Positions 8,060 to 15,205 of a stretch of 15,690 nucleotides of DNA are shown one piece after another (position 1 is the stretch's first letter; each line of letters begins with the position of its first letter). The notes under the pieces were generated by a model. It had not been told where the DNA came from and searched no databases. It saw nothing but the letters and a program-made list of their open reading frames with translations. The DNA is from Hyphococcus sp. GTDB taxonomy: Bacteria > Pseudomonadota > Alphaproteobacteria > Caulobacterales > Parvularculaceae. Where the stretch lies: contig BQJG01000073.1 of assembly GCA_021604585.1 (NCBI GenBank), positions 1 through 15,690 on the forward strand, given 5' to 3'. The position numbers and the translations under genes were made by a program.

Positions 8060-9568
8060 GTGAGCGTAAGTCCTGATTTCGCATCATTCGAGCGGGCTTA
8101 CGCAGAAGGCCGACCACAACTGGTCCAGCGCAGTCTGGTCAATGATCTTGAAACACCTGTATCCGCCTATTTGAAACTGGCGGGCGCGCGTGAAAATGCG
8201 TTCCTGCTCGAATCTGTTGAGGGCGGCGAACAACTTGGGCGATTTTCCATCATCGGCTTTAAACCGGATGTGATCTGGCGCTGCCATCATGGAAAAGCGG
8301 AAATCAATCGTGACGCCGCCGCGAACGCCGAAACGTTCACTGCGGAGACAGGTGCGCCGCTCGACAGTTTGAAAAAGCTTCTGGCTGAATCAGAACTTGA
8401 CGTGCCGCAAGGCGCGCCTCCCATGGCCGCAGGCGTGTTCGGCTATCTCGGCTATGACATGGTGCGTCAGATGGAGCGGCTGGGCGAACGGCCCAAAGGC
8501 GGCGTTGGCGTCGCCGATTCTATTTTTATTCGCCCAACGGTCGTCGCTGTCTTCGACAATGTCCGTCAGGAGATCAGCCTCTTCTCTCCCGTCCGTCCTG
8601 AAATGGGCGTGTCAGCGCGCGCCGCTTATTCACGCGCCAGCGAGCGGCTCGCCGACGCTGTTAGCGATCTTCAGGCGCCAGTGACCGCGCCGGTTCGCAG
8701 CGTAACATCGGAGGACATCACAGAAGCATCAGCGGTATCAAATACGCCAAGACCTAAATTTGAACAGATGGTGCAACGCGCCAAGGACTATATCGGCGCC
8801 GGTGACATCTTTCAGGTGGTCTTGAGCCAGCGCTTCTCGCGTCCGTTTCAGGCGCCGCCCTTTGAACTTTATCGCGCGTTGCGGCGATCAAACCCCTCGC
8901 CCTTCATGTTCTATTTTAATTTTAAGGGCTTTTCGGTGGTTGGCTCGAGCCCTGAAATTCTGGTGCGTGTGCGCGATGGCGAAGTCACTATTCGCCCGAT
9001 CGCGGGAACGCGGCCGCGCGGCGCTACGCCGGAACAGGACAAACAATTTGAAATTGACCTGATCAATGATCCGAAAGAACGCGCAGAGCATTTGATGCTG
9101 CTCGATCTTGGGCGCAATGATGTCGGGCGTTCCGCGGCGATTGGTTCAGTCAAAGTCACCGATCAATTTTCAATCGAACGCTACAGCCACGTCATGCACA
9201 TTGTATCGAATGTCATAGGAAAACTGCGTGACGGCGAACATCCGGTGAATGCTGTGGTGAGCGGCTTTCCGGCTGGGACAGTTTCCGGCGCACCGAAAAT
9301 TCGCGCGATGCAGATTATTGATGAACTCGAAACATCCGCACGCGGCGTATATGCTGGCGCCATCGGATATTTTTCCGCCAATGGCAACGTGGACACGTGC
9401 ATTGCGTTGCGCACCGCCGTAGTGAAAGACGGCGTCATGCATGTGCAGGCGGGGGCCGGAATCGTCGCCGATTCTGATCCGGCGTCTGAGCAAGCCGAAT
9501 GTGAAAACAAAGCAAAGGCGTTGTTCGCTGCCGCTGAATCGGCGCTGGCGGGCCAGGGAAACCGCTAA
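8060..9568 (+). CDS. trpE: Anthranilate synthase component I
   Basis: A 502-residue chorismate-utilising enzyme that forms anthranilate from chorismate, the first committed step of tryptophan synthesis. It uses ammonia from TrpG. The feedback-inhibition element LLES is at residues 49-52. The catalytic C-terminal half carries FYFNFKGFSVVGSSPE (284-299), RPIAGTRPRG (312-321), the LDLGRNDVGR stretch (348-357), AGTVSGAPK (405-413) and GAGIVADSDP (465-474). No glutaminase domain is fused, unlike the TrpEG fusions of rhizobia. The start is a GTG at 8060, 5 nt after the ppiD stop; the N-terminus it gives matches the family (PDFxxFxxAYxxG). There is no strong Shine-Dalgarno, so translation probably depends on ribosomes finishing ppiD. 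No Trp-rich leader peptide or attenuator precedes it. Its partner trpG lies about 3.1 kb downstream. Confidence 0.97.
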   Translation: MSVSPDFASFERAYAEGRPQLVQRSLVNDLETPVSAYLKLAGARENAFLLESVEGGEQLGRFSIIGFKPDVIWRCHHGKAEINRDAAANAETFTAETGAPLDSLKKLLAESELDVPQGAPPMAAGVFGYLGYDMVRQMERLGERPKGGVGVADSIFIRPTVVAVFDNVRQEISLFSPVRPEMGVSARAAYSRASERLADAVSDLQAPVTAPVRSVTSEDITEASAVSNTPRPKFEQMVQRAKDYIGAGDIFQVVLSQRFSRPFQAPPFELYRALRRSNPSPFMFYFNFKGFSVVGSSPEILVRVRDGEVTIRPIAGTRPRGATPEQDKQFEIDLINDPKERAEHLMLLDLGRNDVGRSAAIGSVKVTDQFSIERYSHVMHIVSNVIGKLRDGEHPVNAVVSGFPAGTVSGAPKIRAMQIIDELETSARGVYAGAIGYFSANGNVDTCIALRTAVVKDGVMHVQAGAGIVADSDPASEQAECENKAKALFAAAESALAGQGNR

Positions 9569-9645
9569 TTTTGCGGCGAACCGCCCGTTCCTTGCGGTAA
9601 ATCAACGTCCCATCGCCGGCAAATCACCCTACTCTCGGCTTGAGC

Positions 9646-9676
9646 GCGCCGCCCTCTCTGGCGGCGCCGACATTTT
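9646..9676 (+). terminator. Putative intrinsic terminator after trpE
   Basis: GCGCCGCC (9646-9653) and GGCGGCGC (9660-9667) form 8 perfect GC pairs around a 6-nt CTCTCT loop, followed by CGACA and TTTT (9673-9676). The T tail is short and displaced by 5 nt, so termination may be partial. It ends only 4 nt before the Shine-Dalgarno of the next gene, so any promoter for that gene should lie upstream of or inside the hairpin. Confidence 0.45.
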
Positions 9677-9691
9677 ATGAAGGGGCTAAAC

Positions 9692-11536
9692 ATGTTGAAA
9701 TCCATGAAATTGATGCTGGCGGCAAGCACAGCGCTAACCTTGGTTGCGGGCGCGCCTGCATTTGCGCAGGAAGCCGCGCCTGCTGCGTCAGAAGAAATGC
9801 AGACCGAAGATGACCGGCTATCAGCTTTCTTTGAAGAGCTCTTCCAGCGCAACCTCGCCGAGAGCCCGACCTTCCAGTCGCAGCTCGGCATGAAAGGCCC
9901 CGATTACGGCAAGTGGGACGATTTCTCCGACGCCGAAGCCGTGCGCCAGAATGAACGCACCAAGGATGATCTCGCGCGTTTGCGCGCGGAATTCGATTAC
10001 GACAAACTCAGCGAGCAAATGCAGGTCAGCTACCGGATATTTGAGTTCCTGCAGGAGCGCGCGCTGGAGGGTTTCCCCTACCGGTTTCACGGATATGCGT
10101 TCTCGACCATGAACAATCCGGTGACGTTCCCGGTCACTTTCATGCAGAACATTCATCGCGTGGATAATGTGTCCGACGCTGAAGCCTATATTTCACGCCT
10201 CAATGGATTAGCGACTGTCGGCGAGTCGCTGCTTGAAGGCATCGACATGGCGGCGGAGCGCGGCATCGTTCCGACTTCTTATTCGTTTGACCCGGTTATC
10301 GCTGACGGCAAAAGCTTGCTAAAGGGCGTGCCGTTTGAGGCGGAAGGTGAAGACGCTCCGATTTTCGGAGATTTCAAAGGCAAGGTCGAAAAACTTGAGA
10401 TTAGCGATGCGGAAAAAACGCGTTTGATCGGCGAAGCCAGCGATGCGCTCGTCAATGTTTTCAAACCCACAGTCGAGAAAATCCTCGCCAAAATCGAAGA
10501 GGTTCGGCCGCAATCGCCTGGTCCGAATGGCGTCTGGGCGCTCCCCGATGGCGATAAATATTATGAAAACCGCATCTCTTTCTGGACCAGCGAGAAGGAT
10601 CTCACCGCCGACGAAATCCACAAGATTGGCCTGAAAGACGTCAAGCGGATTCGCGGCGAAATGCAGAAAATTATGAAGCAGGTTGGCTTCAAAGGGAGCT
10701 TGAACGAGTTCTTCACCTTCTTGCGCACGGACCCGTCGAATTTCTTCCCGAACACCGAGGAAGGACGTCAGGCATATCTTGACCAATCAAAAGCTTACAT
10801 CGATGCGGTCTATGCCGATGTCGATGAATATTTCAATGTCCTGCCAAAGGCGCCGCTCGAAGTGCGGGCGGTTGAGAAGTGGCGCGAGGAAACCGCGCCC
10901 ATCGCCTTTTACAACCGTCCGACCCCGGACGGATCACGCCCCGGCATCTACTATGTCAATTTGAAAGACATGACGACGAAACAAAAGCATGAGATGGAAA
11001 CGGTCGCCTATCATGAAGGCGCGCCAGGCCACCATTTCCAGCTAGCCATACAGCAAGAGCTGACGGGCGTGCCGATGTTCCAGAAGTTTGCGTTCTTCGG
11101 GTCATATTCTGAGGGCTGGGGCTTATACGCTGAACGTCTTTCAAAAGAACAAGGACGTTTCACGGACCCGATGCAAGATTTCGGTCGTTTGCAAAATGAA
11201 ATGCTGCGCGCCTGCCGTCTGGTTGTTGACACGGGCGGCCATTCTAAAAAATGGTCACGCGAGAAAATGATCAAGTTCATGCTCGACAACAATCCAATGA
11301 CGGAAGAAGATGTCACCAAGGAAGTTGAGCGTTATCTCGACATGCCGGCGCAAGCGCTTTCTTATAAAATCGGGATGATCAAAATTCTCGATCTGCGCGA
11401 GAAGGCGAAAAAAGCACTGGGCGATGATTTTGACATTCGCGATTTTCACGATGTCGTTTTGAAAAACGGCGCCGTCGCGTTGCCAATTCTCGAAGAACTG
11501 GTCGACGCCTATATCGCCAAGAAAAAAGCAGGCTAA
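9692..11536 (+). CDS. Exported DUF885 family protein, metallopeptidase-like
   Basis: A 614-residue protein with a clear Sec signal peptide: positive start MLKSMK, hydrophobic core, and a likely cut after AFA at residue 25. The mature part matches the DUF885 family. It has the zinc-peptidase-like motif HEGAPGHH (441-448, an HExxxGH pattern) and, further on, SEGWGLYAERL (473-483), whose Glu474 or Glu481 could be a third ligand. These features suggest a periplasmic peptidase-like hydrolase, but I know no established substrate, so none is assigned. The start was set at the ATG at 9692 because AAGGGG (9680-9685) is spaced 6 nt before it. An in-frame ATG at 9677 lies upstream of that site and would add five residues. 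The gene sits between trpE and a convergent deacetylase gene without visible functional tie to tryptophan synthesis. Its stop is only 4 bp from the stop of the convergent gene. Confidence 0.85.
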   Translation: MLKSMKLMLAASTALTLVAGAPAFAQEAAPAASEEMQTEDDRLSAFFEELFQRNLAESPTFQSQLGMKGPDYGKWDDFSDAEAVRQNERTKDDLARLRAEFDYDKLSEQMQVSYRIFEFLQERALEGFPYRFHGYAFSTMNNPVTFPVTFMQNIHRVDNVSDAEAYISRLNGLATVGESLLEGIDMAAERGIVPTSYSFDPVIADGKSLLKGVPFEAEGEDAPIFGDFKGKVEKLEISDAEKTRLIGEASDALVNVFKPTVEKILAKIEEVRPQSPGPNGVWALPDGDKYYENRISFWTSEKDLTADEIHKIGLKDVKRIRGEMQKIMKQVGFKGSLNEFFTFLRTDPSNFFPNTEEGRQAYLDQSKAYIDAVYADVDEYFNVLPKAPLEVRAVEKWREETAPIAFYNRPTPDGSRPGIYYVNLKDMTTKQKHEMETVAYHEGAPGHHFQLAIQQELTGVPMFQKFAFFGSYSEGWGLYAERLSKEQGRFTDPMQDFGRLQNEMLRACRLVVDTGGHSKKWSREKMIKFMLDNNPMTEEDVTKEVERYLDMPAQALSYKIGMIKILDLREKAKKALGDDFDIRDFHDVVLKNGAVALPILEELVDAYIAKKKAG

Positions 11537-11540
11537 TCGC

Positions 11541-12596
11541 TTACAGTCTTAATGTCGGCGCAGCTGCAGTTTGTTGCGGCTGCGCCGTTTCTTTAACGGT
11601 CTCGTGCTGCATGGTTTTCAGCGCGCTAGCGAAGACGAGGTCGAACCCCCGCGCCGGCGCCGTGGTCAGCCAGGGCCCCAAAACATTAAGCGTTTCAGTG
11701 CGCGGGTGGCCGATGGCGACAACATAGCCGGTTTCCTGCGCAATGCGTTCGGCTACGGCCAATTGGGCTTTTACAACCTCTTCGCTGCCAGCCTCAGCAT
11801 CGAGAAAAACGTCTCGCGCATAAATGTCGACGCCGATTTCCCGCGCGGCTTCTCTCGCTGCGCTTTGCGGTGTTGTTACGGAATCGACGAAGAAAACGCC
11901 TTTGTCGTCCAGGTAGGCGATAAGCGTCTTCATGGCCGCAATATCAGCGGTCAGCTTGGAGCCCATGTGATTGTTCACGCCAACATAGCCGTCAAATCTG
12001 TCGAGGTTCCATTCAAGATTGCGCAAAAAATCGGCGCCCGTCATGCCAGTTTTCAGCGCATGCGGTCCCGGATCGGCGGCGCCGTCAGGCTCCATCGGCA
12101 GGTGCAACATTATCTCGCCGCCTGATTTCTGCGCTTCCGCCGCTAAAGGCGCTGCTTTGTTTGCATACGGAAGAAATGAAAATGTCAGCGGCCCCGGCAA
12201 GCTGATCGCCCGTTCGCTGTTGCGGCGGTCTATGCCCATATCATCAAGAATGATGACGACTTTTGGGCGCCGTATTAGCGGCGGACTGACATAGGCATGC
12301 GGAATGTCCGGCGGCGGCGTTAGACGCTCCGGCGCCTGGCCGGAGATGATGCGTTCAACAATGCGGTCGCGATGCGCGCGCGCCGCATCCTCCGGCTTGG
12401 CCTCACTCAAAATTTCCGGCGCTGTCATCGCCGAGGCGCTGACTCCGCGTTCGCCGAGATAGGCGGAAACGGCGCCGACAAAAACGCCGGCGAACGCGAT
12501 CGCCACTGTTGCGATCAGCCCGGCATTGCCCGCATGGTTATTTGGCCGCTCGCCCGGATAGCGAACCCGTCTGTCTCTGATCGCCGCCCTCAGCAT
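11541..12596 (-). CDS. Divergent polysaccharide deacetylase (DUF610/YibQ family), membrane-anchored
   Basis: A 351-residue protein from the ATG at 12596. A basic N-terminus (RDRRVRYPGERP) is followed by one membrane segment (about 26-48), a Pro-rich linker (about 85-110) and a NodB-like barrel. Family motifs are visible: VVIILDDMGID (113-123), MLHLPMEP (163-170), NNHMGS (208-213), FFVDSVTT (235-242) and AIGHP (294-298). The family is thought to act on envelope polysaccharides in the periplasm, but its substrate is not established. It is often found beside envC and a carboxy-terminal protease gene; neither is here. The reading frame extends three codons further to a TTG (12605). The ATG was preferred, with GAGG elements shortly upstream. 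It is transcribed divergently from trpG and converges on the DUF885 gene, whose terminator overlaps its last codons. The Gln/Ala-rich C-terminal tail is low complexity. Confidence 0.88.
   Translation of the reverse strand: MLRAAIRDRRVRYPGERPNNHAGNAGLIATVAIAFAGVFVGAVSAYLGERGVSASAMTAPEILSEAKPEDAARAHRDRIVERIISGQAPERLTPPPDIPHAYVSPPLIRRPKVVIILDDMGIDRRNSERAISLPGPLTFSFLPYANKAAPLAAEAQKSGGEIMLHLPMEPDGAADPGPHALKTGMTGADFLRNLEWNLDRFDGYVGVNNHMGSKLTADIAAMKTLIAYLDDKGVFFVDSVTTPQSAAREAAREIGVDIYARDVFLDAEAGSEEVVKAQLAVAERIAQETGYVVAIGHPRTETLNVLGPWLTTAPARGFDLVFASALKTMQHETVKETAQPQQTAAAPTLRL
11557..11594 (+). terminator. Intrinsic terminator of the DUF885 gene, inside the convergent CDS
   Basis: GGCGCAGC (11557-11564) pairs perfectly with GCTGCGCC (11579-11586) across a 14-nt loop, followed on the plus strand by GTTTCTTT. 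It starts 20 nt after the DUF885 stop and lies wholly within the last codons of the minus-strand deacetylase gene, so the end of that protein is constrained by the hairpin. On the minus strand the flanking sequence is not T-rich, so it is oriented for the plus-strand gene. Confidence 0.6.
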
Positions 12597-12624
12597 TCGC
12601 CTCAACCTCGTCCATAGGCGCTTG

Positions 12625-12642
12625 CGCCGCAGACAGGCGGCG
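12625..12642. other. Short hairpin in the deacetylase-trpG divergent region
   Basis: CGCCGC (12625-12630) and GCGGCG (12637-12642) flank a 6-nt AGACAG loop. It lies within the 90-nt divergent spacer, 4 nt before a second inverted repeat. No T tract follows on either strand, so it is not a typical terminator. Its role is unknown. Confidence 0.35.
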
Positions 12643-12646
12643 TTAA

Positions 12647-12662
12647 ACCATTGGTCAATGGT
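12647..12662. promoter_or_regulatory. Inverted repeat upstream of trpG, possible operator
   Basis: ACCATTGGTCAATGGT is a 16-nt inverted repeat with 7-nt arms (ACCATTG/CAATGGT) and a 2-nt centre. It is 24 nt upstream of the trpG start and about 50 nt from the deacetylase start, in a region that must hold promoters for one or both genes. The size and symmetry suit a dimeric DNA-binding protein. I do not recognise the cognate regulator, and no clear -35/-10 pair could be placed around it. Confidence 0.35.
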
Positions 12663-12686
12663 CCACTATCGCTGATTCTTGAGCCA

Positions 12687-13277
12687 ATGATCCTGCTGAT
12701 CGACAACTATGACAGTTTCACCTTCAACCTTTTTCATCTCATAGGTGAATTGGGGGAAAAAGTGAGCGTTGTCCGCAATGACGCCATGACCGCCGCCGAG
12801 GCGCTGGCGATGGAACCGGAGGCGATTATACTCTCGCCGGGGCCTTGCACCCCGAATGAGGCCGGGATCTGCCTCGATCTGGTCGCGGCCGCCGCAGAGG
12901 CGCGGACCCCCCTCTTCGGCGTCTGTCTCGGCATGCAGTCCATCGCCCAGAGTTTCGGCGGCGAGATCCGCCGGGCTGGCAAGCTGATGCACGGCAAGAC
13001 TTCCGAAATTCTGCATGAAGGCGACGGCGTGTTCGCCGGATTGCCCTCGCCCTTTACCGCCACACGTTATCACTCGCTGGTGGCGGATCGGACGAGCCTC
13101 TCCAATGCGCTGACGATTACCGCTCGCGCTGGCGACGATGACGAGATTATGGGAATCGTCCATAACGACTTGCCCATTGCGGGCGTGCAGTTTCACCCGG
13201 AGAGCATCGCGACTGAATATGGCGCGCGGATGATCTCTAACTTTCTCGCATCAGCCCGCCAGAAGGTTGACGCATGA
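12687..13277 (+). CDS. trpG: Anthranilate synthase component II (glutamine amidotransferase)
   Basis: A 196-residue class I glutamine amidotransferase that supplies ammonia to TrpE. The catalytic triad is visible: Cys80 in GVCLGMQ, and His170 and Glu172 in QFHPES. The family N-terminus MILLIDNYDSFTFNL and the SPGPCTPNEAG oxyanion-loop region (50-60) support the ATG at 12687. An in-frame TTG at 12651 would add 12 residues without similarity. The Shine-Dalgarno is weak (only GAG close to the start). It overlaps trpD by 4 nt. A protein of this type may also serve p-aminobenzoate synthesis (PabA), since the two are hard to separate by sequence, but the trpDC neighbours favour TrpG. Confidence 0.96.
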   Translation: MILLIDNYDSFTFNLFHLIGELGEKVSVVRNDAMTAAEALAMEPEAIILSPGPCTPNEAGICLDLVAAAAEARTPLFGVCLGMQSIAQSFGGEIRRAGKLMHGKTSEILHEGDGVFAGLPSPFTATRYHSLVADRTSLSNALTITARAGDDDEIMGIVHNDLPIAGVQFHPESIATEYGARMISNFLASARQKVDA

Positions 13278-14293
13278 GCAGCTTCACGATGCATCTCCAG
13301 CGCGCGACCTCCGGCAAGCCGCTAACGGCGGAGCAGATGCGCGAGGCGATGAACGCATTGTTTTCCGGCGAAGCGAGCGATGTGGAGATCGCCGGATTCC
13401 TTTCCGCCCTGCGCGCACGCGGCGAGACAGTCACCGAGATTGCAGCCGCAGCGCAATCCATGCGCGAGCACGCGCTGAAAGTCGAAGCGCCAAACGATGT
13501 TGTCGATACGTGCGGCACAGGCGGCGATGGCGGCGGCACTTATAACATCTCCACGGCCGCAGCGTTGATCGTCGCGGGCTGCGGCGTTCAGGTCGCAAAA
13601 CACGGCAACAAGGCGCTCTCCTCCAAATCCGGATCGTCGGAAGTGCTCGAAGCGCTGGGAGTTAAGCTCGATATTCCGCCCGCCGCCATCACACGCTGTA
13701 TCTATGAGGCGAATGTTGGTTTTATGTTCGCCGCCCTCCACCATAAGGCGGTCGGTCACGTGGCGGCGGCGCGTAAGGCGCTCGGCGTCAGGACGATTTT
13801 CAACGTGCTGGGGCCCCTCTCCAATCCGGCCGGGGCCAAGCGGCAAGTGATGGGCGTATTCGCCCGTGATCTGGTGCGCCCTATCGCTGAAGTGATGCCG
13901 CGCCTTGGCGTGACGCGCGCCTGGGTCGTGCATGGCGCTGACGGCCTTGATGAATTGACAACAACGGGCCCGACTCATGTGGCGGCGCTCGAAAATGGTT
14001 TGGTCAGCGAATTCGACGTAACGCCGGAAGAAGCAGGCCTGCCATTGGCGATGGCCGCTGACCTGGCTGGCGGCGATCCGCGCGAAAATGCTGAAGCGCT
14101 GCGCTGCCTGCTTGATGGCGAAAAAAGCGCTTATCGCGATATTGCGGTACTGAACGCGGCTGCGGCGCTGATCGTTGCCGAGAAAGCAAACCATCTAGAG
14201 CCAGCAGCGCGCATGGCCGAGCAGGCGATTGATTCCGGCGCGGCGAAAACCGCCCTCGCCAATCTCGTTAAATATTCAAATCTAGAGTCATGA
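13274..14293 (+). CDS. trpD: Anthranilate phosphoribosyltransferase
   Basis: A 339-residue enzyme that joins anthranilate and phosphoribosyl pyrophosphate, the second step of tryptophan synthesis. The PRPP-binding glycine-rich motif is DTCGTGGDGGGTYNIST (78-94), followed by KHGNKALSSKSGSSEVLEALG (109-129, split as the usual KHGNxxxSSxxGSAD-like block). The anthranilate-binding region ALHHKAVGHV (154-163) and RTIFNVLGPLSNPA (173-186) follow, and the metal-binding Asp-Glu pair is in GLDELT (224-229). Its ATG overlaps the trpG stop (ATGA, 13274-13277), with AGAAGG 7 nt upstream, and its own stop overlaps trpC the same way. This points to translational coupling and balanced output of the three enzymes. 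All parts look intact. Confidence 0.97.
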   Translation: MSSFTMHLQRATSGKPLTAEQMREAMNALFSGEASDVEIAGFLSALRARGETVTEIAAAAQSMREHALKVEAPNDVVDTCGTGGDGGGTYNISTAAALIVAGCGVQVAKHGNKALSSKSGSSEVLEALGVKLDIPPAAITRCIYEANVGFMFAALHHKAVGHVAAARKALGVRTIFNVLGPLSNPAGAKRQVMGVFARDLVRPIAEVMPRLGVTRAWVVHGADGLDELTTTGPTHVAALENGLVSEFDVTPEEAGLPLAMAADLAGGDPRENAEALRCLLDGEKSAYRDIAVLNAAAALIVAEKANHLEPAARMAEQAIDSGAAKTALANLVKYSNLES

Positions 14294-15087
14294 CCATCCT
14301 CGACGACATCATCGCCTACAAAAAAACCGAAGTGGCGGCGGCGAAAGCCAATGCGCCGATCGCAGCGATTGAGGCGCTCGCGAAAGACGCTGGCCCAGTG
14401 CGCGGATTTCGCCGGGCGCTGGAGCGCAAAGCAGCGGACGGTTTCGCCCTCATCGCCGAGGTTAAGAAAGCAAGCCCTTCCAAGGGGCTGATCCGGGCGG
14501 ATTTCAATCCGGCCGAGATCGCTTGCGCCTATGAGGAGGGCGGGGCCGCATGCCTTTCCGTTCTGACCGACGAGCCTAGCTTTCAGGGGGCGCCGGAGTT
14601 CCTTCGGCAAGCGCGCGAAGCAACCCGCCTGCCCGTCCTGCGCAAGGATTTTATGATCGATCCCTATCAGGTCGTTGAGGCGCGAGCATGGGGCGCCGAC
14701 TGCATTTTGCTCATAATGGCCTGCCTCTCCGACGCCCAGGCGGGTGAACTGATGAGCGCTTCAGTCAAGTGGAATCTCGACGTTCTGGTGGAAACCCACG
14801 ATGGAAATGAGATGGCGCGCGCCGCTAAACTCAACGCTAATCTTATTGGTATAAACAACCGTAATCTTGCGACTTTTGAGACTTCGCTTAATACGACGTT
14901 GATGCTGGCTTCGATGGCCCCGCCCTCCGCTTTATTGGTCAGCGAAAGCGGGATCAACACACACGCCGATCTAGTAAAGCTGGCGGGCGACGGCGCCAAG
15001 GCGTTCCTCGTCGGTGAGAGCCTGATGCGCCAGCCGGATGTAGCGGCGGCCACTCGGACGCTGTTGCAGGGTGAAGCCGTCTGCTGA
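14290..15087 (+). CDS. trpC: Indole-3-glycerol phosphate synthase
   Basis: A 265-residue TIM-barrel enzyme that closes the indole ring from carboxyphenylaminodeoxyribulose phosphate. Conserved blocks are all present: ALIAEVKKASPSKG (53-66, with the catalytic Glu57 and Lys59 positions), LSVLTDEPSFQG (89-100), PVLRKDFMIDPYQV (115-128, general acid Lys119), VETHD (167-171, Glu168), GINNRNL (187-193), VSESGI (217-222) and FLVGESLM (239-246). It is monofunctional; no TrpF domain is fused and no trpF is in the window. The start overlaps the trpD stop in an ATGA. It is the last gene of the trpGDC cluster. In many alphaproteobacteria moaC and moeA follow trpC, but here a minus-strand phage-type gene follows. 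Confidence 0.97.
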   Translation: MTILDDIIAYKKTEVAAAKANAPIAAIEALAKDAGPVRGFRRALERKAADGFALIAEVKKASPSKGLIRADFNPAEIACAYEEGGAACLSVLTDEPSFQGAPEFLRQAREATRLPVLRKDFMIDPYQVVEARAWGADCILLIMACLSDAQAGELMSASVKWNLDVLVETHDGNEMARAAKLNANLIGINNRNLATFETSLNTTLMLASMAPPSALLVSESGINTHADLVKLAGDGAKAFLVGESLMRQPDVAAATRTLLQGEAVC

Positions 15088-15114
15088 GAAGAACAAACTC
15101 AAAACCGGTCATTC

Positions 15115-15149
15115 AATGAGAAACGCGGCCCCCAATCGGGAGCCGCGTT
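15115..15149 (-). terminator. Hairpin terminator between trpC and the collar-protein gene
   Basis: AACGCGGC (15122-15129) pairs perfectly with GCCGCGTT (15142-15149), with further CCC/GGG pairing possible in the loop. Read on the minus strand the stem is followed by TCTCATT, giving a run of T's at its base, so it best terminates the collar-protein gene, whose stop lies 57 nt upstream. It may also help end trpGDC transcripts from the other side, although no T tail is seen on the plus strand. Confidence 0.55.
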
Positions 15150-15205
15150 CTGAAGTGGTCAGGTCGATTTTCAAAACACCGGACAAGTCGCCCGAAGATC
15201 CTGAT

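Noticed and set aside
9569..9645. Promoter for the DUF885 gene
   Set aside because: TTGCGG and TTGAGC were considered as -35 elements, but no acceptable -10 element lies at 16-18 nt.
12537..12615. 25-codon frame starting at an ATG at 12615, overlapping the deacetylase start in another frame
   Set aside because: It is too short to judge, lacks a recognisable product and ends inside the deacetylase coding region. A frameshifted deacetylase start was considered, but the annotated frame already gives a good basic N-terminus and membrane segment.
12606..12686. Trp-leader attenuator ahead of trpG
   Set aside because: No short reading frame with tandem TGG codons and no terminator with a T tract are present, only inverted repeats.
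13322..14194. Open frame of 290 codons on the minus strand, antisense to trpD
   Set aside because: It is a shadow of trpD. No recognisable domain and no Shine-Dalgarno were seen.
15122..15149. Phage attachment site next to trpC
   Set aside because: The symmetric sequence is best explained as a terminator hairpin. No integrase, tRNA or direct repeat pair is visible.
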